Assembly: GCA_004298385.1 (NCBI GenBank)
Contig: SCTX01000056.1
Location: 1 to 45,722 of the forward strand
DNA length: 45,722 nt
Reading direction: 5' to 3'
Origin: Betaproteobacteria bacterium
GTDB taxonomy: Bacteria > Pseudomonadota > Gammaproteobacteria > Burkholderiales > SG8-39
Both the position numbers and the translations under genes were made by a program. Positions within the stretch are counted from its first letter, which is position 1. Every line of letters begins with the position of its first letter. Below are positions 8,453 through 18,294 of this stretch, one piece after another. The notes beneath the pieces are model-generated. The model had not been told where the DNA came from. It searched no databases and was given only the letters and a program-made list of their open reading frames with translations.

Positions 8453-9325
8453 TCATTCGACCTTGAAATAGTCGGGTCTGCCGGCGGGCCAGAACTCGCC
8501 CCAGAGCATCATGCCGCCCTCGACGTTGATCACCTCGCCGGTAATGAACTTGCCCGAGGGCGCGGCCAGGTAGACCACCGCCTCGGCGATGTCCTGCACG
8601 TCGCCGGCGCGTTTCATCGGGTTGCAGATGTAGAACCCGGGCACATGTTCTTGCCGGTAGTTGTTGAATCCGGTGCTCTCGATCGCGCCCGCGCCGATGC
8701 AGTTGAGGCGAATGCCGTGTTCTGCCCATTCGACGGCGAGCGTGCGCGACAGCGCGATCACGCCGGCGCGAGAGGCGGTCGTGTGGGCCATGCCGGTGAG
8801 GCCGCGGTCGATCGCGGCGGTGATGTTGACGATGTTGCCGGGGCGCCCCTGCGCCACCCAGCGCTTGGCCGCGCCCTGCATCATGTACCAACTGCCGTTG
8901 AGATTGGTGTCGATCACCGCGTTCCAGCCTTTGATGGTGAAGTCCATCGCATGGGCGGCGAATTGGCCGCCGGCGTTGTTGACCAGCACGTCCAGCCCAC
9001 CGTGACGCTCCCACACCGCAGTGAGCAGCGCGTCGACCTGGTCCGGCTCCCGGATCGTCATCTGATGCCAGTAGACCTCACGGCCAGACAGAGCACGCAG
9101 TTTATCGGCGCAGTCCTCGAGCTTGTCCGCCTTGCGACCGCAGATCGCCACCGTGGCGCCGAGCCGCGCGAACAGGAACGCGATGGCCTTGCCGATGCCG
9201 CTGCCGGCGCCCGACACCAGCGCCACCTTGCCGGCGAACAGGTCGGCGCGATAGACCGTCGGCAAGGCGGCCAGCGCCTCATCTCCCGGCCCGAACTTGG
9301 GCTGTCGTGTGGTGGCCGAACTCAT
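8453..9325 (-). CDS. SDR oxidoreductase resembling peroxisomal trans-2-enoyl-CoA reductase (copy A)
   Basis: 290 residues with a Rossmann fold: SGAGSGIG (38-45) for NADP(H)/NAD(H) and NNAGGQF (116-122). In place of the classical YxxxK pair it has T182 and R186 in the string AHTTASRAG. Together with GGQF and the following KGWNAVIDTNLNG this resembles peroxisomal trans-2-enoyl-CoA reductase (PECR) and 2,4-dienoyl-CoA reductases rather than ordinary alcohol-type SDRs. The expected role is NADPH reduction of an unsaturated acyl-CoA. It is the last gene of the carboxylase operon and overlaps copy B by 4 bp (ATGA). The start at 9325 follows from that overlap and the N-terminus shared with copy B. 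The enoyl-CoA reductase call is by resemblance. Confidence 0.85.
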   Translation of the reverse strand: MSSATTRQPKFGPGDEALAALPTVYRADLFAGKVALVSGAGSGIGKAIAFLFARLGATVAICGRKADKLEDCADKLRALSGREVYWHQMTIREPDQVDALLTAVWERHGGLDVLVNNAGGQFAAHAMDFTIKGWNAVIDTNLNGSWYMMQGAAKRWVAQGRPGNIVNITAAIDRGLTGMAHTTASRAGVIALSRTLAVEWAEHGIRLNCIGAGAIESTGFNNYRQEHVPGFYICNPMKRAGDVQDIAEAVVYLAAPSGKFITGEVINVEGGMMLWGEFWPAGRPDYFKVE

Positions 9326-10185
9326 GCGTTCACCTTGAAGTAATCGGGTTTGGCGATGGCCCAGACGTCGCCCCACAGCACGCCGCCGCCGTCCACGGTG
9401 AGCAGTTCGCCGGTGACGAACTTGCCGCTGGGCGCGCTGAGGTAGACCACCGCCTCGGCGATGTCCTGCACGTCGCCGACGTGTTTCATCGGATTGGTCG
9501 TGGGGAAGGCCTTCACTGCCTCGGGCGAGTACTGCCGAAAACCGCTGCTCGCGATCGCGCCCGGAGCGACGCAGTTGACGCGGATCCGGAACTGCGCCCA
9601 TTCGACCGCCACGGTCTTGGACAGGTAGGTAACCGCCGCGCGTGCCGCGCAGGTGTGCGCCACGCCCGGCATGCCGCGCTGGAAGGTGGCGACGATGTTG
9701 ACGATATTGCCCGGCACGCCGGTGTCGCGCCAGCGCCGTGCCATGGCGTGCATCATGTACCAGGTGCCGTTCAGGTTGGTGTCGATGACCGCCTTCCAGC
9801 CTTTGACGCTGCAGTCCAGCGCCCGCTGCGGGAATTGGCCGCCGGCGTTGTTGACAAGCACGTCGACGCGTCCGAAGCGCAGCCATGCCGCATCCATCAA
9901 CTGTTCGATCTGCTCGGGCTCGCGGATGCTCATGGGCTGCGCCAGTACGTCAGGGCTGCCCAGGCGGCGCAGCCACGCGACGCAGGCTTCGAGCTTGACC
10001 GGGTCGCGCCCGCAGATAACCAGTTTGGCCCCCAGGCGCGCGTAGAGGAAGGCGATGGCCTTGCCGATGCCGCTGCCGGCCCCGGAGACCATCACCACCT
10101 GAGCGTCGAACAGCCCGGGCTGGTAGACGGTGGGGCGCCTTGCAAGGGCTTCGTCATCGAATCCGAAGGTGGTGACGTCGCTCAT
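9322..10185 (-). CDS. SDR oxidoreductase resembling peroxisomal trans-2-enoyl-CoA reductase (copy B)
   Basis: 287 residues, clearly paralogous to the next gene: shared blocks include SGAGSGIGKAIAFL near residue 34, NNAGGQF near 112 and TNLNG near 136. The usual Tyr and Lys positions are T178 and R182 (AHTCAARAA), the same replacement as in copy A. The N-terminal ~25 residues before the Rossmann fold (ending TVYQPGLF) are also shared, an extension short SDRs often lack. The two may form a heteromer or act on successive unsaturated intermediates; both are inference. It lies 9 bp downstream of the carboxyltransferase gene, consistent with processing of the carboxylated or unsaturated product. 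An acyclic-terpene cluster such as atu also carries two SDR genes, which fits but does not prove the pathway. Confidence 0.86.
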   Translation of the reverse strand: MSDVTTFGFDDEALARRPTVYQPGLFDAQVVMVSGAGSGIGKAIAFLYARLGAKLVICGRDPVKLEACVAWLRRLGSPDVLAQPMSIREPEQIEQLMDAAWLRFGRVDVLVNNAGGQFPQRALDCSVKGWKAVIDTNLNGTWYMMHAMARRWRDTGVPGNIVNIVATFQRGMPGVAHTCAARAAVTYLSKTVAVEWAQFRIRVNCVAPGAIASSGFRQYSPEAVKAFPTTNPMKHVGDVQDIAEAVVYLSAPSGKFVTGELLTVDGGGVLWGDVWAIAKPDYFKVNA

Positions 10186-10194
10186 TTCGTGTCC

Positions 10195-11793
10195 CTAGAA
10201 GCGGAAGATACCGTAATGCGGGTCGGCGATCGGTGCGTGGGCGGCGGCCGAAAGCGCCATGCCCAGCGCGTTGCGTGTATCGGTCGGCGCCAGCAGGCCG
10301 TCGTCCCACAGGCGCGAGGTGGCGAAGTAGGCGTTGGACTCGCGCTCGGCCTTTTCGTACACGCGCCGGCGCAACTGCGTCATCTCGGTCGCGTCGGGCG
10401 CGTGGCCGTTGCGGCGCAATTGCGCGATCTTCACGTCGGCCAGCGTGTTGGCCGCCTGCTCCGGGCCCATCACGCCCATGTGCACGTTCGGCCACGCCCA
10501 GATGAATCGCGGATCCCAGGCTCGGCCGCACATGCCGTAGTAGCCCGCGCCGAAGGCCGCGCTGGTGATCACGGTAAACTTAGGCACTTCGCTGCCGGCC
10601 TGCGCCATCAGCATCTTGGCGCCGTCCTTGGTGATACCTTCCATCTCGTAGTTGCGGCCGATCATGTAACCGGTGGTGTTCTGCAGGAACAGCAGCGGCG
10701 TGCGGTTCTGGTTGCACAGCGAGATGAAGTGCGCCGCCTTCTTCGAGCTGTCGCTGAAGAGTACGCCGTTGTTGGCGAGGATGCCGACGCGGTAGCCCCA
10801 GACGTAGGCATAGCCGCAGACCAGCGTCGTGCCGTAGGCGGGCTGGTACTCGTGGAAGCGGCTGCCGTCGACGATGCGGGCGATGATTTCGCGCTGGTCG
10901 AATAGCACCTTGTGGTCGGGCGAGACGATGCCGTGGATTTCATCCGGGTCGTAGTACGGCGGCTCGGGGTCGCGCTCGGGCAGGAAACTGCGCACGGCAG
11001 GCTTGAACTGGGCCACGATCTCGCGGCAGATCTCGATCGCCTGGGCTTCGCTGTCGGCCGGGTAGTCCACGGTGCCCGAGACCTGGGTGTGCAGCTCGCA
11101 TCCGCCGATCTCGTCGGCCGTGTGCTCCTCGCCCGTCGCCGCTTTCACCAGCGGCGGGCCGCCGAGGAACACGCCGCCCGTGCCGCGCACGATGATGCTG
11201 TAGTCGCACAGTGCCGGGATGTAGGCGCCGCCCGCGGTACAGTGGCCGAACACCATCGCGACCTGCGGTACCCCCGCCTTGGACAGCAAGCACTGGTTGC
11301 GGAACACCCGGCCACCCTCGATGTACACGCCTGACAGTTCCTCGAGGAAGGCGCCGCCGCTGTCGCACAGGTGGATCACCGGCAGGCGGTTCTCCAGCGC
11401 AATGTCCAGCATGCGGACCAGCTTGCGCGGCGTCAGCGTGTACCAGACTCCGCCTTTGACGCTCGAGTCGTCGGCGTGGATCAGCACCTCGCGTCCGCTG
11501 ACGACGCCCAAGCCGGTGACCACGTTGGCGCCCGGCACTTCGCCGTCGTAGTCCTCGCAGGCGGCCAGCGCCGACAGCTCGAGGAAGGGCGTGCCGGGGT
11601 CGAGCAGCAAGTCGAGGCGCTCACGCACCAGCAGCTTGCCCTGATTGCGCACACGCTTGATTTCGTGCGCTGGCCTCCGGTGGCGGGTGATCTCCATGCG
11701 TTCGCGGAACCTCGCGACGATGGCGCTCATGGCTGCGTGGTTGCGCCGGAACGCCTCGGACGAGGTGTCGATGCGGGATTCGATGCGTTTCAT
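10195..11793 (-). CDS. Acyl-CoA carboxylase beta subunit (carboxyltransferase)
   Basis: 532 residues, the full length of methylcrotonyl-/geranyl-CoA carboxylase beta subunits. It shows the two crotonase-like halves: the acyl-CoA side with GHCTAGGAYIPA and FLGGPPLVKAATGE, and the carboxybiotin side with GAGYYGMCGRA and MGPEQAAN. The ending (DDGLLAPTDTRNALGMALSA, then YGIFRF) is that of the methylcrotonyl/geranyl branch rather than propionyl-CoA carboxylase. The enzyme transfers CO2 from biotin to the gamma carbon of a beta-methyl enoyl-CoA. Which acyl chain is used cannot be decided by eye. The biotin carrier and biotin carboxylase genes lie directly upstream. Of the family names, LiuB/MccB and AtuC are the closest candidates. 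Confidence 0.93.
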   Translation of the reverse strand: MKRIESRIDTSSEAFRRNHAAMSAIVARFRERMEITRHRRPAHEIKRVRNQGKLLVRERLDLLLDPGTPFLELSALAACEDYDGEVPGANVVTGLGVVSGREVLIHADDSSVKGGVWYTLTPRKLVRMLDIALENRLPVIHLCDSGGAFLEELSGVYIEGGRVFRNQCLLSKAGVPQVAMVFGHCTAGGAYIPALCDYSIIVRGTGGVFLGGPPLVKAATGEEHTADEIGGCELHTQVSGTVDYPADSEAQAIEICREIVAQFKPAVRSFLPERDPEPPYYDPDEIHGIVSPDHKVLFDQREIIARIVDGSRFHEYQPAYGTTLVCGYAYVWGYRVGILANNGVLFSDSSKKAAHFISLCNQNRTPLLFLQNTTGYMIGRNYEMEGITKDGAKMLMAQAGSEVPKFTVITSAAFGAGYYGMCGRAWDPRFIWAWPNVHMGVMGPEQAANTLADVKIAQLRRNGHAPDATEMTQLRRRVYEKAERESNAYFATSRLWDDGLLAPTDTRNALGMALSAAAHAPIADPHYGIFRF

Positions 11794-11819
11794 GGCGTCC
11801 GGTCCGTAGATGGGAGGGA

Positions 11820-12319
11820 TCAGGCGTCGGCCAGTGTCACCAGCGTGGCCTTGAGCCCGAAGCTGCTGCCGACGCCGAAGTGGACGGCCCTGACACGCCC
11901 GTCGCGCGGCGCGATAAGAGTGGTTTCGAGCTTCATGCTCTCGATCACGATCAGCGGCTGCCCGGCGACTATCGCGTCCCCGACGGCCACGTGGACCGCG
12001 ATGACGGTGCCGGGCATCGGCGCGCTAAGCGCATCCGCGGCGCCGGCGCGAGCGTGGCCGTCGGCGGCCGCGGGGTCCACGGTTTCGACCTCGGCGGCGC
12101 CAGTGGCGTTGCCGTGCACGAACACCGAATCCGCGCTGGAGGCGATCCAGACGGCGTGATCACGCCCGTCGATGGTGAGGCGATGGCGGCCGTCGGGCAA
12201 CGGCTCGGCGCGCGCGCTGATGCGGCGCCCGGCCCGGTCGATCTGCAGTGCGCCATCGGCGCCGCGGGTCACCACCACGTCGTGGGTCTGTCCGTCGATC
12301 AGATAACGGCGGCGCATCG

Positions 12320-12332
<13 letters not shown>
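11820..12332 (-). CDS. Separate biotin carrier (BCCP) domain of the acyl-CoA carboxylase
   Basis: 170 residues. The C-terminal ~75 form a biotinyl domain with ESMKLE (131-136), Lys134 being the biotinylation site, preceded by APMPGTVIAVHVAVGD. Residues 5-70 are a small beta-rich region corresponding to the linker domain of carboxylase alpha subunits. In most methylcrotonyl-/geranyl-CoA carboxylases this region is fused to biotin carboxylase; here it is a separate protein. Its start ATG lies in the end of the biotin carboxylase gene with a 13-bp overlap in another frame. The two products together (491 + 170 residues) equal one normal alpha subunit of about 660, pointing to a split by frameshift that kept translational coupling. 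It needs biotin ligase in trans. Confidence 0.9.
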
Positions 12333-13795
<1,463 letters not shown>

Positions 13796-14119
13796 GGTTC
13801 GGCTACGCGGTCCTTGGCTGTCGGCACATCTAGACGGAGATGGATGTCAATCCGTCACGGGGATAGGGTCGGATACGCGCTCGAACCTGGAGTTCTTGGG
13901 GCAGATCGTCAGGATCGCAGCCGCGGCCGTGCAGCCATTTGCTCCGGACGGTCCGGGGCAATGGACGCGACCATTGCCTGTGGTGCGCAGGGCATCGGTC
14001 CAAGGCTCAGTAAGTGTTGTCAAAGTTTGTCCTATGTTGGCCGCGTTGAGGGAGGTGGGTTGCCCGTCTTGTGTCTTATTGTCAGGCAAGACCTGCATCA
14101 TTCCTTGTTCAGGGGTGCT
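13796..14119 (-). other. Long leader of the carboxylase operon, no recognised gene
   Basis: About 320 nt lie between the probable transcription start and the biotin carboxylase ATG. One minus-strand frame (13847-14101) could give an 84-residue peptide, but it has no proper ribosome binding site spacing and no recognisable domain, and I do not call it. I found no riboswitch pattern I can name. The length of the leader in an otherwise tightly packed region is itself unusual. Confidence 0.5.
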
Positions 14120-14148
14120 AATCTAACGCTAGTTAGGCTGCTGGTCAA
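14120..14148 (-). promoter_or_regulatory. Promoter with embedded operator for the carboxylase operon
   Basis: Reading leftward: -35 TTGACC (14143-14148), 17-bp spacer, -10 TAGATT (14120-14125). The palindrome CTAACGCTAGTTAG (14123-14136) lies in the spacer and touches the -10. It differs from the moxR-operon operator at one of 14 positions. Position between -35 and -10 predicts repression by blocking RNA polymerase. The preceding 65 bp to the SDR stop at 14214 contain only a short CGGG/CCCG inverted repeat (14152-14162). Confidence 0.7.
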
Positions 14149-14213
14149 CTCGGGAAATCCCGTTGACCGATCGAGACTGCGACCCGGTCTACCGCGCAAA
14201 CCGCATTATGGAA

Positions 14214-14990
14214 TCAGCGCGCCCGCAGGCGCGCAGCCGCGTCGAGCCGTATGCACTCGCCGTTCAGGTACGCGTTTTCGCAGATGTACGCACACAGGCT
14301 GGCAAATTCAGCCATGTCGCCGAATCGCTTCGGGAACTCGATCATCGTCGTCAGCGACTCGATCACCTTCGGGCCGAGCGACTGCGCCATCGGCGTGTTG
14401 AACAGGCCCGGAGCGATCGAATTGACGCGCACGCCGATCGCCGCGAGTTCGCGCGCCGCCGGCAGCGACAGACCGACGACGCCAGCCTTGCTCGACGAAT
14501 ACGCGGTCTGCCCGACCTGGCCGTCAAATGCGGCGCCCGACGCAATGTTGACCACGACACCGCGCTCCTCGCCGTTTTCCGGCTCGTTCCTGGCCATTTG
14601 CTCGATGCAGTACGCCATCACCTGGAATGTTCCGACCAGATTAACCATCACGGTGCGCTGGAACTTGCCGCAATTGGATGCGCGTCCACTCTTGTCGAGT
14701 ATCTTCATCGGCGTTGGAATACCCGCACAGTTGACGCAGACGTCGATCCGGCCGAAGCGCTTGACGCACGCCTGCACGCCGGCCGCGACCCCGGCCTCGT
14801 CGGTGACGTCGACCCGCTGGTAGTTTGCGTTTTGCCCGCCCAGTTGCGCGACCAGCGCCGCGCCGGCCTCGTCGTTGAGGTCGAACAGCGCAACTTTGGC
14901 GCCCTTGTCGCGCACGAAATACTCCGCGGTGCGCCGGCCCAGCCCAGACGCGCCGCCCGTGATCAGCGCCACCTTGCCTTGAAGTTTCAT
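14214..14990 (-). CDS. SDR dehydrogenase of the 3-hydroxyacyl-CoA dehydrogenase type II (HSD10) kind
   Basis: 258 residues with a complete classical SDR set: TGGASGLG (11-18), NCAG (87-90), Ser151, Tyr164 and Lys168 (YSSSK). The string IPTPMKILDKSG after NCAG, and GVRVNSIAPGLFNTPM, are typical of bacterial homologues of human HSD17B10, which oxidise 3-hydroxyacyl-CoA, including 2-methyl-branched substrates, with NAD+. It would supply the second oxidation step for the hydratase and thiolase encoded in the same operon. It lies 46 bp after livF and is the last gene of that operon. Some relatives act on other secondary alcohols, so substrate range is uncertain. Confidence 0.88.
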   Translation of the reverse strand: MKLQGKVALITGGASGLGRRTAEYFVRDKGAKVALFDLNDEAGAALVAQLGGQNANYQRVDVTDEAGVAAGVQACVKRFGRIDVCVNCAGIPTPMKILDKSGRASNCGKFQRTVMVNLVGTFQVMAYCIEQMARNEPENGEERGVVVNIASGAAFDGQVGQTAYSSSKAGVVGLSLPAARELAAIGVRVNSIAPGLFNTPMAQSLGPKVIESLTTMIEFPKRFGDMAEFASLCAYICENAYLNGECIRLDAAARLRAR

Positions 14991-15036
14991 GATTCGCCCC
15001 TACGTTCCGCGCGAAGCCCAGGTCGGGCAACGCCGC

Positions 15037-15828
15037 TCAGCCGAGCCAGCGCTTGCGCCGGCGGTAGTGCTTGACCTCGCGATAGCTCTTGCGCCCGCCC
15101 TCGGCGGTCATGCCGAGGTAGAACTCGCGCACGTCCTCGTTGCGCCCGAGCTCGTCGGCCGTGCCCTCGAGCACCACCCGGCCGTTTTCCATCACGTAGC
15201 CGTGATCGGCCAGCTCGAGCGCCACCCGGCTGTTCTGCTCGACCACCAGCAGCGTGGTGCCCTCGGTCTTCAGTCGTGCGAGCAGCGCGAACACGTCCTG
15301 CACCATCATCGGTGCCAGACCCAGCGACGGCTCGTCGATCAGCATTATCTTGGGCACCGCCATCATCGCGCGTCCGATTACCAGCATTTGCTGTTCACCG
15401 CCGGACAGATAGCCGGCGGTGCGCTCGCGCAGTCCACCCAGCGGCGGGATGAAGCTGTAGACGCGATCGAGCCGCCGGCGCAGCTCGGCCGCGCCGGGCG
15501 CTAGGTGGCCGCCGACGATCAGGTTCTGCTCGGCGCTCAGATGGCGCAGCACGCGCCGGCCCTCCATCACGTGCACCAGCCCGCGGCGCACCACCTCAGC
15601 GGGGTCGAGGCCGTCGATGCGCTCTCCTTCGAACGTGATCGACCCGCCGCTGACCTCTCCGTCCTCGGACTCGATGGTGCCCGAGACCGCCTTCAGAGTG
15701 GTGCTCTTGCCGGCGCCGTTGCCCCCTAGGATTGCCACGCAGGTACCCGGCTGAACCGCGAGGGTGATGCCCTTTAGCGCGAGAATCACCTCGCTGTACA
15801 TCACCTCGACATTGTTCAACACGAGCAC
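15037..15828 (-). CDS. LivF-type ABC transporter ATPase with basic C-terminal tail (cassette 1)
   Basis: 263 residues: Walker A GGNGAGKST, signature YLSGGEQQM, Walker B IMLIDEPSLGLAP. It is one of the two ATPases of a branched-chain-amino-acid-type (HAAT) importer. The start codon is GTG at 15828, preceded by GGGGAG; it lies 16 bp after the binding-protein stop. Normal LivF proteins end near the EFYLG motif; this one continues about 25 residues to end KHYRRRKRWLG, a strongly basic tail also found on the LivF proteins at 29062 and 41525 and therefore probably functional. Paired ATPase (LivG) is at 21158. Confidence 0.93.
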   Translation of the reverse strand: MLVLNNVEVMYSEVILALKGITLAVQPGTCVAILGGNGAGKSTTLKAVSGTIESEDGEVSGGSITFEGERIDGLDPAEVVRRGLVHVMEGRRVLRHLSAEQNLIVGGHLAPGAAELRRRLDRVYSFIPPLGGLRERTAGYLSGGEQQMLVIGRAMMAVPKIMLIDEPSLGLAPMMVQDVFALLARLKTEGTTLLVVEQNSRVALELADHGYVMENGRVVLEGTADELGRNEDVREFYLGMTAEGGRKSYREVKHYRRRKRWLG

Positions 15829-15844
15829 GCGCGGCTCCCCGGAC

Positions 15845-17083
15845 TCACCACTTCTTGACCGCGGGCGTGTCGACGTTGGTCGCGGCGGTAAGGTACTTGC
15901 CGCCCGTGATGGTCGCGATGTTGACCTTTAGTCCCTCGACCGGAAACGGCGCTTCCTTGGTAAACTTCAGCGTCGGCAGCGTGCCGAAGGTTTCCGCGGT
16001 GGTCACCGGCTCGGCGTACAGGGTTTCGCGCACTTTGGCCCCGGTCAGGTTCTGCGCGCCGTGTTTCTTGATCGCGTGCTCGATCACCCGCACCGTGTAC
16101 AAGCCCTGGCTCATCCCCATCAGCGTCAGCACGTTCCACGGCGCGGCCAGTTTGTAGTCGGCCTTCAGCTTCTCGTAGAAGCGATGCGCGGGCGTGTCCT
16201 CGTCCGAGGCGATGCCCATGCCGTAGGCCTCGTAATCGCCTTCCATCTGGTTCAGGCCGCCGATGGCTTTGCCCGAGGCCGGCAAGCCGTTGTGCGAGCT
16301 GGTGACCACCGGCACCTTGGCGCCGAGCGCCTGCAGTGCGCGCTTGGTCGCGACGACCGCTGCGGTATTGGTCTGGATCGAGATCGCCTCGACCCCGCCG
16401 CGAACGAGGCGCCGCACCTGCGTGCTGATATCGGTGGGCTGCACCTCGGTGAATATCGTTTCTACGACTTGGATCTCGTTCGGATTGTCCTTGGCGTAAC
16501 GCTCGATGCCGCGGGCGATGTCGACGTAGGCGGGCGAAGCTTCCGAGCTGATGATGCCGACCTTCAGCGGCTGGCTGCCGCCACGCTTCGCCTTCAGCCA
16601 CTTGAAGGCCGCGGCGGCTTCATGCGCGTAGGTCGGCCGCGGGTTGATGATCCAGGAATCGGGCTTCCACGCATAGCCGTAGCCGGCAGTCGACATGAAC
16701 AGCGGAATGCCGTCGTCGGGCAGGCGCTGGCCGAGCGCGGCGACGTCGGGGCCGCCCAGGCCCAGCACCGCGATCGGCTTCATCTCCGACTTGATCCCCG
16801 GCCACAGGCTGGCGGTCTGCGCCGCGTCGTAGCGGGTGTCGAAGTTTTTGTGGTTCAGCTTGACGCCGAGCTTGGCGCCGACTTCGGCGTTCCACCAGTC
16901 GAGCACCACTTCCCGCGAGCGCCCGAGCATCGGCATGATGTCGGCGTACGGACCGGAGTAGTCCGAGAGCATCGCCACGCCGTAGGACGTCTGGGCGAGC
17001 GCGGCGCCGGGTGCCGCCAGTGCGCATGCGAGGGCGGCGGCGCACGCCAGCGCGGCAAAGCCGGTTGCGCGTGGTTTGGACAT
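15845..17083 (-). CDS. Periplasmic substrate-binding protein of a Liv-type importer (cassette 1)
   Basis: 412 residues from ATG 17083. The N-terminus is a Sec signal peptide (MSKPRATGF, hydrophobic Ala-rich core, likely cleavage after ALA before QTSYG). The mature protein has the periplasmic type I binding fold of HAAT receptors, beginning GVAMLSDYSGPYADI. It captures the imported solute for LivH/LivM; the neighbouring acyl-CoA synthetase and beta-oxidation genes suggest a carboxylic acid rather than an amino acid. The start is ambiguous: two more in-frame ATGs at 17143 and 17203, each with its own ribosome binding site, are part of a 60-nt tandem repeat, and the GGAGG before 17143 is the best of the three. 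I prefer 17083 because it gives a normal signal peptide. Confidence 0.9.
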   Translation of the reverse strand: MSKPRATGFAALACAAALACALAAPGAALAQTSYGVAMLSDYSGPYADIMPMLGRSREVVLDWWNAEVGAKLGVKLNHKNFDTRYDAAQTASLWPGIKSEMKPIAVLGLGGPDVAALGQRLPDDGIPLFMSTAGYGYAWKPDSWIINPRPTYAHEAAAAFKWLKAKRGGSQPLKVGIISSEASPAYVDIARGIERYAKDNPNEIQVVETIFTEVQPTDISTQVRRLVRGGVEAISIQTNTAAVVATKRALQALGAKVPVVTSSHNGLPASGKAIGGLNQMEGDYEAYGMGIASDEDTPAHRFYEKLKADYKLAAPWNVLTLMGMSQGLYTVRVIEHAIKKHGAQNLTGAKVRETLYAEPVTTAETFGTLPTLKFTKEAPFPVEGLKVNIATITGGKYLTAATNVDTPAVKKW

Positions 17084-17237
17084 GATGCGACCTTCGGCTG
17101 TGCGTGGATGTGTGTGGTCACCGAGTTTGCGTAAGTTGGACATGGTGTGGCCTCCGTCTGTGAATGAATATGGGTTGTCTCTGGGTGTGCGTGGATTGAA
17201 CATGGTGCGATCTCCCTCAGTTAATGGATGTGGGTTA
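17063..17237 (-). repeat. Three in-frame 60-nt repeats, each with Shine-Dalgarno and ATG
   Basis: Three degenerate tandem units of 60 nt lie at the 5' end of the binding-protein gene, with ATGs at 17203, 17143 and 17083. Each unit carries a purine-rich site (GGGAGA, GGAGG, GAAGG) 7-8 nt before its ATG and the start of each coding stretch is similar (MFNPR, MSNLR, MSKPR). Since 60 is a multiple of three, all starts feed the same frame. The units have diverged, so the duplication is not recent. Confidence 0.85.
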
Positions 17238-18290
17238 TCAGTACGGGAAGGGCCATAGCCGGTAACCGGCCTTGACGATGTTCCACCGATGCATCAGGCC
17301 CTTGGGTTCGATGATCAGGAACAGGGCGATGGCGCCGCCCAGGAACACGTTCATGCTGGCGAACACGATGTCGCCTCCGAGGAAGGGTACACTGGCGGCC
17401 AACTCCGGTCCGAGCGAGGTGATCAGTTCTTGGATCGCGCGGATCACGAACACGCCGATCAGCGCGCCCACCACCGATCCCATGCCGCCCACGATGATCA
17501 TCGCTATGAAGAACACCGAATTGAACAGCGTGAACTGGTCGACCGCGACGAAGCGCAGCATGTAGGCCCACAGCGCGCCGCCGACCCCGGCGTAGAACGC
17601 GCCGACCAGGAATGCCGTGGCCTTGGTGGCGACCACGTTGATGCCCATGATGCCGGCAGCCACGTCGTCGTCGCGCACCGCGATGAAGGCGCGACCGAAG
17701 CGGCTGCGCACGATGCCGAACGCGCCGTAGACCATGATCACGGTGCAGACCAGGCACAGGTAGTACAGGCTCGTGTCCGACGCGATCCGGTAGCCGAACA
17801 GGGTCGCCGGCGGCACCGTGGCCCCGTTGGAGCCACCGAGCCAGCTCCCGGGCAGGTTCAGCACCGCGAAGTGGAACACGAACTGCGCGGCGATGGTCGT
17901 AAGCGCCAGGTAGAAGCCCTTGATGCGCGCGGCCGACAGGCCGAACACAAAGCCGAAACCCGCGGCGGCCACGCCCGACAGCGGGATCGTCAGCAGAAAC
18001 GACAGTCCGGTCCTTTCGGCGAGTACGGCGGCGGTGTAGGCGCCCACGCCCATGAACGCCGCCTGACCGAGGTTGACCTGTCCGGCGTAGCCGGTGCAGA
18101 TCTGCAAGCCGACCACGACGATGGCGCTGATCAGCATGATGTTGGCGACCGCGATGAGACGCGGGCCGACCAGCAGCGGCAGCGCCGCCAGCGCGGCCAG
18201 GAACACGGCCAGCGCGAACCACTGCTTGCGGGTGCGCAGCAGCGCACGGTCCTGGGAGTAGCGAACGGCGAATACGCCAGCGGGATCCAT
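17238..18290 (-). CDS. LivM-type ABC transporter permease (cassette 1)
   Basis: 350 residues, a multi-pass inner-membrane permease of the HAAT family. Recognisable LivM features are the cytoplasmic N-terminal stretch, GYAGQVNLGQAAFMGVGAYT, the loop RSRFGRAFIAVRDDDVAAG (the EAA-like ATPase contact) and IIVGGMGSVVGALIGVF. The protein ends GLMHRWNIVKAGYRLWPFPY, and a very similar ending occurs in the LivM at 29908. It pairs with LivH, whose stop is 4 bp upstream, to form the translocation path. Downstream its stop lies at the edge of the 60-nt repeats of the binding-protein gene. Confidence 0.93.
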   Translation of the reverse strand: MDPAGVFAVRYSQDRALLRTRKQWFALAVFLAALAALPLLVGPRLIAVANIMLISAIVVVGLQICTGYAGQVNLGQAAFMGVGAYTAAVLAERTGLSFLLTIPLSGVAAAGFGFVFGLSAARIKGFYLALTTIAAQFVFHFAVLNLPGSWLGGSNGATVPPATLFGYRIASDTSLYYLCLVCTVIMVYGAFGIVRSRFGRAFIAVRDDDVAAGIMGINVVATKATAFLVGAFYAGVGGALWAYMLRFVAVDQFTLFNSVFFIAMIIVGGMGSVVGALIGVFVIRAIQELITSLGPELAASVPFLGGDIVFASMNVFLGGAIALFLIIEPKGLMHRWNIVKAGYRLWPFPY

Positions 18291-18294
18291 CGCG

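Noticed and set aside
8453-9886. One long SDR gene covering both SDRs
   Set aside because: The frame is open by chance across copy B; two SDRs with separate N-termini and an ATGA overlap explain the region better.
13847-14101. 84-codon minus-strand frame in the carboxylase leader
   Set aside because: No ribosome binding site at proper distance, no recognisable similarity; treated as leader.
17063-17237. CRISPR-like array
   Set aside because: Only three degenerate units with no spacers; each is a translation-start cassette in one frame.
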